Origin: DATFXF01 sp035258565
GTDB taxonomy: Bacteria; Acidobacteriota; Terriglobia; Acidiferrales; UBA7541
Direction: 5' to 3'
Length of the DNA: 27,732 nt
Assembly: GCA_035258565.1 (NCBI GenBank)
Contig: DATFXF010000019.1
Location: 1-27,732, forward strand
This document shows, one piece after another, positions 15,261 through 21,484 of this stretch. The number at the start of each line of letters is the position of its first letter. The stretch's first letter is position 1. A model generated the notes under the pieces. That model saw only the letters and a program-made list of their open reading frames with translations, did not search any database and was not told the origin of the DNA. Made by a program: the position numbers and the translations under genes.

Positions 15261-17674
15261 GTGGCTTTGGCGCGCCCCGGTGGGAGAGCCTCGAGGCCTG
15301 CCGGACTCTCCGCCTTGCCTGGGGGCATGTCAGGCAGGTGAAACGCGCGGCGCGGTTGGGTTTCCACGGCGCGCCCTTCGAGCAACGGATAGCACCATTT
15401 CCGAAGCGCGGGGATATGAATGTTGATCCAGTAATCCCACCAATCAATCGCGCCGTCGTCGTAGCCGAACGTTTCCCTTTCCTGTCGCGGAAGCGCTTCG
15501 GAGAGCAACTGCACGTTTTGGGCCTCGAACACGTGCTCGTTCTCAAGGATGAAGGGCTCGTAGAGCTCGATGAGCTTTTCGACGCGAGCCAGGTCGCGCT
15601 CGCGGCGCGCTAACGGGGGCCGCTTGAACTGGAGCGCAGCGGCGGCGCGGTTGATGCCCTGCACGACGGCCCTCTGGGCCGGCACGGAGAGCTTCTTATA
15701 ACGGCTCTTCGAGACCGGGATGGTCTCGAACTTCGTCCGCAGCCAATGCTCCAGATCCTGCTGCGCAAGGTAGTGCTTGCGGTGGGCCAGGTTGGTCAGT
15801 TCGATCGAGCGGCCCATATCGCAGGGATTGTGCGCGGAAGTGGCGAGCTGATAGAGCCGTTGATGCTGCCCAGTGACCACCGCCGCGGCGATCAGCGTGA
15901 TTCCGCGGCACACCAGGTCCACGGGAATCACATCCAGGCACTTCCGCTCGTTTGTTGGCAGCTGCCGGAAATAGGTGCCCAGCAGGTAGGAAAGCGGAGC
16001 GGAAGTATTGATGCCCTCGTTCCAGCCGCGGAATGGCTGCGTCGTCGAGGATTCCACAATCGAAGGTCGCACCACGGCCACGGGGAGATCGGCGCCGCGG
16101 GTGGCGATGAGCGACTCCGCCAGGCTCTTGGTAAACGTATAAGTGTTCGGCCAGCCCAGCCGACGGGCGCGGCGCGTCCCGGCTTTGGTGAGCCGGTCGC
16201 GCAACCAGCGCACCCGATTCCGGCGGATCAGGTTCTCAAGCTCGTCGCCGGGGATACCTTTTTTCGCGGCGCGCTTGCCCAGCACCTGCCGCCGGAGCGC
16301 CTGGGTCACCTCTTCGCTTGCCGCGCGCTTTTCGGCCTTTCTGATCATCTCCTCGAGCGATCGCAATTCGCGGTCGGCGTCGAAATCCGGAAGGTGCGCC
16401 GGGGTGTAGTTCGCGTGCAGCTCTTCGGTGACGCGGCCGTCGCGCGCACCGGCCACGTAGCAGGTGGAAAGGTGGATCAGGCCGGCGTGATCCGACTGGC
16501 GAACGAACTCCACAAGATTCGCCACGGCCAGCACATTGTTCGAGAGGGCGTCGCGCAGGTCGGGATTGAAATCGGTCAGGCCAGAGCTGTTGATCACCAG
16601 ATCGAGCAACTTCGCCAGTCGTGCGCGCGTCTCGGGATCGAGTCCCAGGCCGGGCTGGCTGATGTCGCCTTCCAGCACTTCAATGCGCTGGCGCAGGAAT
16701 TCCGCCAGGTGGTGGCCCTGGCGTTGGTCGAGCGGGTCGAAGGCCGGCGATTCCTCTACGATCCTTTCGAAGCGCCGCTGCGCGCTCGAGGATCTCTGTC
16801 GACGGATCAACAAATGGACTTTGCCGATCTCGGGCAGGTCGGTGAGAAGGTTGACGAGCCAGACCTTTCCGATGAAGCCGGTCACACCGACCAGCAAGAT
16901 TTGTTTCCCGCGGAGTGCTTCTCGCACGGAGAGCTGGTCAAGCTTCCTCGAGGGATCGAAGCGCACGAGCGGCAGGCGGATCGAGGGCGCTGGTCGCTTG
17001 ACCGGCAGCAGGGCAGCCTCAAGCAACTCTTGGCGCTCGGTCAAGCCGAGGTTGCGCAACAACTGCTGGCGCTCGACCCTGCCGTCGGGACGCCGATTGG
17101 TCAACAGGGCCAAGCCTCCGCGCGGCCGAATCACGGGCTCGAGCAACCGCCCGGTGGCGCGGCCGTCGCGGAACTCAAGGCAATTCGCCACCAGCCGCTC
17201 CACGCCAAGGAAGTCCGCAAGAGGGCGCATCACGTGCTCGAGCCCCTGACTGACCAAGGCCACCGGGCCGTTCCGTGCCATGTAGTCCTTGAGGGCCCTC
17301 ACGCCTTCGCGCTTGAGTTGCGGCTTCAGGATATAGTGGAAGTACTCCTCGCCGAGCAGGTCCAGACGGTCGCGGCTGACGCCGCGCAGCAGCGTGTGCA
17401 GCACCCGGGTAGCAAAGATGCGGTCCGCAGCGAAGAGCAGGGGGCGGACCAGCGCCAGCAGGGCCACGCCTCCGCGGCGGGCCCAGCGCTCAAGAAAGCT
17501 CTGCGCGTTCCAGGTGAAGTACGCCACCGGCCGCAGAGCGCCAAGGTCGAGCAGGCTCCCCTCAACCCGCCAGAAGGTGACAGCATCGCTCCACCCAGGT
17601 GGGGCCTCGAGAGATCGCCCCTTGGCCATCTCCGCAGCCCCGACGTGTTCGGATGGGGTGCTGGGCGCGCTCAT
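15245..17674 (-). CDS. Degenerate HAD domain fused to fatty acyl-CoA/ACP reductase (FAR)
   Basis: 809 residues in two parts. Residues 30-215 follow the layout of HAD-IB phosphatases (SerB/PlsC-linked type), but motif I, normally DxDGT, reads FWRVEGSLL (34-42), so both aspartates are lost. Motif II keeps Ser142 (ALVSQG), and the GDSxxD of motif IV is missing. Residues 255-760 form an extended-SDR fatty acyl reductase with VGVTGFIGK (262-270), GDIS (336-339), a long basic helical insert (435-505), the catalytic Tyr512-x3-Lys516 (YTFTK), VVRPSIVESS and the VIPVDLV segment. A C-terminal FAR-like domain follows. FAR enzymes reduce activated fatty acids to aldehydes or primary alcohols with NADPH. 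First gene of the operon; a 29-base inverted repeat lies just before the start and there is no clear Shine-Dalgarno. Confidence 0.85.
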   Translation of the reverse strand: MSAPSTPSEHVGAAEMAKGRSLEAPPGWSDAVTFWRVEGSLLDLGALRPVAYFTWNAQSFLERWARRGGVALLALVRPLLFAADRIFATRVLHTLLRGVSRDRLDLLGEEYFHYILKPQLKREGVRALKDYMARNGPVALVSQGLEHVMRPLADFLGVERLVANCLEFRDGRATGRLLEPVIRPRGGLALLTNRRPDGRVERQQLLRNLGLTERQELLEAALLPVKRPAPSIRLPLVRFDPSRKLDQLSVREALRGKQILLVGVTGFIGKVWLVNLLTDLPEIGKVHLLIRRQRSSSAQRRFERIVEESPAFDPLDQRQGHHLAEFLRQRIEVLEGDISQPGLGLDPETRARLAKLLDLVINSSGLTDFNPDLRDALSNNVLAVANLVEFVRQSDHAGLIHLSTCYVAGARDGRVTEELHANYTPAHLPDFDADRELRSLEEMIRKAEKRAASEEVTQALRRQVLGKRAAKKGIPGDELENLIRRNRVRWLRDRLTKAGTRRARRLGWPNTYTFTKSLAESLIATRGADLPVAVVRPSIVESSTTQPFRGWNEGINTSAPLSYLLGTYFRQLPTNERKCLDVIPVDLVCRGITLIAAAVVTGQHQRLYQLATSAHNPCDMGRSIELTNLAHRKHYLAQQDLEHWLRTKFETIPVSKSRYKKLSVPAQRAVVQGINRAAAALQFKRPPLARRERDLARVEKLIELYEPFILENEHVFEAQNVQLLSEALPRQERETFGYDDGAIDWWDYWINIHIPALRKWCYPLLEGRAVETQPRRAFHLPDMPPGKAESPAGLEALPPGRAKATWPSS

Positions 17675-17681
17675 GGATTTG

Positions 17682-17710
17682 GTTCAATGTCCGAGAGGAC
17701 GCTATTGAAC
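17682..17710 (-). promoter_or_regulatory. Nested inverted repeat just upstream of the lipid operon
   Basis: The plus strand reads GTTCAAT, GTCC, GAGA, GGAC, GCT, ATTGAAC in direct succession. The outer 7-base arms and the inner 4-base arms are both perfect, with a three-base bulge on one side. It ends seven bases before the first start codon of the operon. It could be a regulator-binding dyad or an RNA stem-loop controlling translation of the first gene. Confidence 0.5.
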
Positions 17711-18056
17711 ATCACGTGGATAACCTGACCACAGGGAAGAGATGAAATTAGCACTCTCTCCTGCAGCCCGCAAGGGTCGCTGCCCTAGAGCCCCTGGAGC
17801 GCCCTCGGCTGCCCCTCGTGAACTCCCAGGGGAGGGAGTTGATTGTCCCCTCGATCCGGCGTCCACCAGCCTTCCCCTGGCACATTGGTTCGGGGATCAA
17901 GCAGCCTCTTGCTGGTTGACGATACCGGAGTTCCGCGGAACTGGCAACTCCTCTTCCCGGGCCCGCCCAGGCCCAGTGGACACCGGGGACCCAGCTCAGC
18001 GAAGCGAAGGTGAGGTAGTGAAGTTCGCTCGACGCAGGACGGAAAGGCCGGACCGA
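17711..18056. other. Non-coding stretch between leuB and the lipid operon
   Basis: No gene supported. It must hold the operon promoter, but no convincing hexamer pair was seen. Two symmetric elements stand out: AACTCCC/GGGAGTT arms at 17821-17840 with a six-base loop, and a perfect 14-base palindrome AGTTCCGCGGAACT at 17929-17942. Neither is followed by a T-run on either strand, so they are not standard terminators. Confidence 0.45.
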
Positions 18057-19172
18057 TCAGACGCCCCAGCCGTAGCGCTCGAGGGGTTCGAGCTGCGCCT
18101 GCATCTCCGCGCGGATGAGCTCGGTCAGCGCGGAGCAGCCCACCACATGGCTGCTCGATTCCGCGATGTCGGACGTGCGCTCGCCCCGAGCTAGGACGCG
18201 GTCCACCGCCGCCTCAATCCACTCCGCCTCCATGGGCTGGCAGAAGGACTCGCGCAACATCAGGCTGGCGCAGAAAATGGCCCCGAGCGGGCAGGCCATG
18301 TCGCGCCCGGCGAGTTGCGGGGCCGACCCGTGGATGGGCTCGTAGAGCGGCGGCCCATCGCCCGAGCTCATCGAGGGCACCAGGCCGATCGAGCCAACTA
18401 GACCTGCGGCGGCGTCGCTCAGGATGTCGCCGAACAGGTTCGAAGTCACCAGGACGTCGAATTGCTCCGGAGCAAGGATAAGCTGCATCGCGGTGTTGTC
18501 CACGTAGAGGTGCTCGAGCCGCACGCTCGGAAAGGCTATCCCCAGACGGGTCACCGTTTTGCGCCAGAGTGCGGAGGTCGCCAAGACATTCGCCTTGTCT
18601 ACCGAAGTCAACCGCCCGGAGCGCGCCCCAGCACGCGCAAACGCGAAACGGGCCACGCGCTCGACTTCCGCGGTGCTATAGCTCTCCACGTCCGAGGCAC
18701 GCTCGGCGCCGTTTTCGGCTTCGAGTTGATGCCCCCCGAAATAGATTCCGCCCGCCAGCTCGCGCACGATCTCGAAGTCGATGTCTTGTGCCCGAGAATG
18801 CTTGAGCGGTGAAATCCCCTTGAGTGGCTCTCGCAAACGGGTAGGCCGCAGGTTGACATAGAGCTCGAGCGCTTTGCGCAGTTCGAGCAAGCCGCTCTCC
18901 GGGCGACGTCCGAGCGGCAAGCTGTCCCAGCGCGGCCCGCCCACGGCGCCCAGCAGGATGGCGTCGGCCGCGCGGCAAGCCTCCAGGGTTTCCTGGGGTA
19001 GCGGAGTGCCGCAGTCATCGAGGGCCTTCCCGCCAATGGGATATTCGACCAGATCGAACCGGTGGCCAAACTCCGCTGCGCAATCTCTCAGGATTTTGGC
19101 CGCCGCCCCGATGACTTCCGGGCCGATGCCGTCTCCGGGCAACAGGACGATGCGTCTTGAAAGGTCACTCAT
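18057..19172 (-). CDS. leuB: 3-isopropylmalate dehydrogenase
   Basis: 371 residues of the isocitrate/isopropylmalate dehydrogenase family. LLPGDGIGPEV opens the protein. PESGLLELRKALELYVNLRP is the LeuB-type substrate loop; SVDKANVLATSALW, YVDNTAMQLI and SNLFGDILSDAAAGLVGSIG carry the catalytic Lys and metal-binding Asp residues, and EPIHGSAP begins the NAD site. It oxidises and decarboxylates 3-isopropylmalate in leucine synthesis. After HGSAP the usual DIAG...IANP reads QLAGRDMACP, replacing residues that normally contact the NAD adenine, a point worth checking. The ATG at 19172 is chosen from homology; it lies 23 bases after leuA, so the two form an operon. leuC and leuD are elsewhere. Confidence 0.93.
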   Translation of the reverse strand: MSDLSRRIVLLPGDGIGPEVIGAAAKILRDCAAEFGHRFDLVEYPIGGKALDDCGTPLPQETLEACRAADAILLGAVGGPRWDSLPLGRRPESGLLELRKALELYVNLRPTRLREPLKGISPLKHSRAQDIDFEIVRELAGGIYFGGHQLEAENGAERASDVESYSTAEVERVARFAFARAGARSGRLTSVDKANVLATSALWRKTVTRLGIAFPSVRLEHLYVDNTAMQLILAPEQFDVLVTSNLFGDILSDAAAGLVGSIGLVPSMSSGDGPPLYEPIHGSAPQLAGRDMACPLGAIFCASLMLRESFCQPMEAEWIEAAVDRVLARGERTSDIAESSSHVVGCSALTELIRAEMQAQLEPLERYGWGV

Positions 19173-19195
19173 CCGAGAAAAAACTCTCTTTCGCG

Positions 19196-20401
19196 TCAGC
19201 TGGCCGCGGGAAAGTTCCCCACAACCGCTCGGGCGGGGGCCGCGTGGCGACGGCGCAGAACCTGGTGGACGATGGCCAGCAGGTCGCGGTCGCGCACCTG
19301 CTTGACTTGGTCCGCCAGCGCGATCATCTGCCGGTAGCACTCAGCCAGTTCCTCAGCACTGGTCTCGTAGCCCAGCTCTTTCAACCGCGCCCGTAGCGCA
19401 TTGCGCCCGGAATGTTTTCCGAGCACGAGCTGCCGTGCGGGCACGCCCACCGCCTCTGGAGAAATGATCTCGTAGGTCAGCGGGTTCTTGATGATGCCGT
19501 CCTGATGAATTCCGGCCTCATGGGCGAAGGCGTTGGCACCGACGACGGCCTTGTTCGGCGGTACCGGCACTCCGGTGGTTGCCGAGAGCAGGCGGCTGGA
19601 GGCATAGATTTTCTCGAGACGGAGGTTGGTGCGCGCGCCGAAACTTGCCTGGCGCACGGCGAGTGCCACGGCAATTTCTTCGAGCGAGGCGTTGCCAGCG
19701 CGCTCACCGATTCCATTGATCGTGCATTCCACCTGGCGCGCGCCGGCACGAATCGCAGCGAGCGAATTGGCCACCGCCAGCCCCAGGTCGTTGTGGCAGT
19801 GCGCGCTGAAGCGAATGCCCGGCGGGTCTCCGAGGCGTTCGCGCACATAATAGAAAAGAGCTGCATACTCCTCCGGCACGGCATAGCCGACGGTATCTGG
19901 AATATTGAGCGTTGTCGCGCCGGCCGCAGCTGCGGTGACCAAGGCCTCGCCGAGGAAGTTCCGGTCGCTGCGGCTGGCGTCCTCGGCGGAGAACTCCACG
20001 TCCTCCGCATGGGCGCGGCCGTAGCGCACCATGCTCGCAATGGCCTCGAGGGCCTGCGCGCGGGTGATCCGCAACTTGTAGCGCAGATGCAGGTCCGACG
20101 TGGCGAGGAAGATGTGCAGGCGCGGGTGGGCCGCCGGCTCGAGCGCCTCGAGCGCGGCGTCGATGTCTTCCTTGCGCGCGCGCGCAAGCCCCGCCACCTG
20201 GCAGTTCCGGACCTGCTGCGCCACGGCTCGCACGGCCTCTAGGTCGCCCCGGGAAGCAATCGGAAAGCCGGCCTCGATGACGTCCACGCCGAGCTGCTCG
20301 AGTTGCGTGGCCAGGTGGAGCTTTTCCTCGACGTTCATGGAAAAACCAGGAGACTGCTCGCCGTCGCGCAGAGTGGTGTCGAAGATGTGGACGGTGTCCA
20401 T
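19196..20401 (-). CDS. leuA: 2-isopropylmalate synthase, short form without regulatory domain
   Basis: 401 residues. The catalytic TIM barrel is complete: FDTTLRDGEQSPGFSM (7-22, metal and substrate Arg/Asp), EAGFPIAS, SAHCHNDLGLAVANS (metal-binding His pair) and NGIGERAGNASLEEI. The linker subdomain with HEAGIHQDGIIKNPLTYE and LGKHSGRNALR is also present. The protein then stops, whereas typical bacterial LeuA has another 110-130 residues forming the leucine-binding regulatory domain. It should condense acetyl-CoA with 2-oxoisovalerate without that feedback site. Relatives of this size include NifV-type homocitrate synthases, but linkage to a LeuB-type dehydrogenase favours leucine synthesis. 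GAGGAG precedes the ATG by five bases. It is divergent from a LysR gene. Confidence 0.9.
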   Translation of the reverse strand: MDTVHIFDTTLRDGEQSPGFSMNVEEKLHLATQLEQLGVDVIEAGFPIASRGDLEAVRAVAQQVRNCQVAGLARARKEDIDAALEALEPAAHPRLHIFLATSDLHLRYKLRITRAQALEAIASMVRYGRAHAEDVEFSAEDASRSDRNFLGEALVTAAAAGATTLNIPDTVGYAVPEEYAALFYYVRERLGDPPGIRFSAHCHNDLGLAVANSLAAIRAGARQVECTINGIGERAGNASLEEIAVALAVRQASFGARTNLRLEKIYASSRLLSATTGVPVPPNKAVVGANAFAHEAGIHQDGIIKNPLTYEIISPEAVGVPARQLVLGKHSGRNALRARLKELGYETSAEELAECYRQMIALADQVKQVRDRDLLAIVHQVLRRRHAAPARAVVGNFPAAS

Positions 20402-20523
20402 AGAGGCTCCTCAATTCCCCCTCCAGCTAACCGCGAAGTGGGTGCCCAGTCAAATTTATATTTCTTGTAATTAAAATAAGTTCGCTTTATGTATGTATCG
20501 AGCCGGGTACTCGAGGAGACAGC
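20402..20523. promoter_or_regulatory. Divergent leuA/LysR control region with dyad
   Basis: A markedly AT-rich island (20448-20495) in GC-rich surroundings. It contains TTATATTTCTTGTAA at 20456-20470, a TTA-N9-TAA dyad that fits the T-N11-A rule for LysR-family binding sites. A minus-strand TTGACT (complement of 20448-20453) could be the leuA -35. TTGTAA (20465-20470) followed after 17 bases by TATGTA could serve the regulator gene; both promoters are weak by sequence and overlap the dyad. Confidence 0.4.
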
Positions 20524-21414
20524 ATGGACTTGGCCCAATTGCAGGCCTTCTTGACCGCGGCGCAGGAGCGGAGCTTCTCCCGCGCAGCGCTGAAGCTCTA
20601 TCGCACGCAGCCGGCAGTCAGCATCGCCGTGCGCAAGCTCGAAGAGTCCGTGGGCCAGCCGCTGTTCGTGCGCGGCGCGCGCGGCGCGAAGCTCACCGAC
20701 GCCGGCGAACTTCTGGTCGACTACGCAGAGCGTCTCCTCAACCTGCGCAATGAGATCGAGAAGGGCATGGAGGATCTCAAGAGCCTCGAGCGCGGCCAGC
20801 TCTCACTCGGAGTGAACGAAAGCTCGATTCACGCCTTGTTGCCGGCACTGGCCGGCTACCGCCGCCTGCACCCTGGCGTCCACGTGGCCGTCCACCGCAC
20901 GTTCTCGCGCGACATCCCGCGCGAAGTCTTGAACTACCGCCTGGACCTGGGGGTGGTATCCTTTGTGCCACGGGACCCGAAGCTCTCCGCAGTGGAGATC
21001 TTTCGCGACGAGCTTACCTTCGTTGTCTTTCCCGACCATCCCTTGGCTCGCCGCCGCTCAGTGGACATCGTGGAGGTCGGCCGCGAGACCTTCATCGCGC
21101 ACATTGTCGAATCGCCCTACCGCTTGAAGGTGATCCAACTCTTCGAGCGGCATTCCGTTCCCCTGCATATGCAAGTGGAGCTGCCCACCATCGAGAGCAT
21201 CAAGCGATTTGTGCAAATGCGCATGGGCGTAGCGATCGTGCCGCGGATGTGCGTGAGCTGGGAAGTCAAGAAACACTTGCTCGTGGAAGTCAAGATTCGA
21301 CAGTTGAGGTTACCGCGTCACCTCTACTTGATCTCTCGCCGTGGTGCGCGCCTCTCCCACGCGGCAGTGGAACTGGTGCGCCTGCTCCGCTCCGCTCCGG
21401 ACGGCCCTCACTAA
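20524..21414 (+). CDS. LysR-type transcriptional regulator
   Basis: 296 residues. The N-terminal winged helix-turn-helix (residues 1-60) reads MDLAQLQAFLTAAQERSFSR, then RTQPAVSIAVRKLEESVGQP and LFVRGARGAKLTDAGE, a textbook LysR DNA-binding domain. A periplasmic-binding-protein-like effector domain spans about 90-290 (LGVNESSIHALLPAL, DLGVVSF, VQMRMGVAIVPRM). It is transcribed away from leuA with 122 bases between start codons, so control of leuAB and of its own gene is likely; the effector is unknown, perhaps a leucine-pathway intermediate. Shine-Dalgarno GGAG lies five bases before the ATG. A GGCAGG/CCTGCC stem follows the stop codon directly. Confidence 0.93.
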   Translation: MDLAQLQAFLTAAQERSFSRAALKLYRTQPAVSIAVRKLEESVGQPLFVRGARGAKLTDAGELLVDYAERLLNLRNEIEKGMEDLKSLERGQLSLGVNESSIHALLPALAGYRRLHPGVHVAVHRTFSRDIPREVLNYRLDLGVVSFVPRDPKLSAVEIFRDELTFVVFPDHPLARRRSVDIVEVGRETFIAHIVESPYRLKVIQLFERHSVPLHMQVELPTIESIKRFVQMRMGVAIVPRMCVSWEVKKHLLVEVKIRQLRLPRHLYLISRRGARLSHAAVELVRLLRSAPDGPH

Positions 21415-21415
21415 C

Positions 21416-21433
21416 GGCAGGGCGCGTCCTGCC
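21416..21433 (+). terminator. Possible stem-loop after the LysR gene
   Basis: Six-base arms GGCAGG and CCTGCC with a six-base loop lie just after the LysR stop codon. There is no T-run behind it, so it is at best a weak or factor-assisted terminator between the convergent LysR and receptor genes. Confidence 0.3.
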
Positions 21434-21484
21434 ACCGCTATCTCTCTGACTCGCGAGGAAGGAGCTCGTTAGGGGGCATCTTGA

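Noticed and set aside
15746..17728. 660-codon plus-strand open frame antisense to the HAD-reductase gene
   Set aside because: The minus strand carries clear reductase motifs over the same span; the antisense product is a low-complexity shadow without a family match.
17742..18194. 150-codon plus-strand frame between the lipid operon and leuB
   Set aside because: Its second half is antisense to leuB and the composition is low-complexity Arg/Pro/Ala; no family seen.
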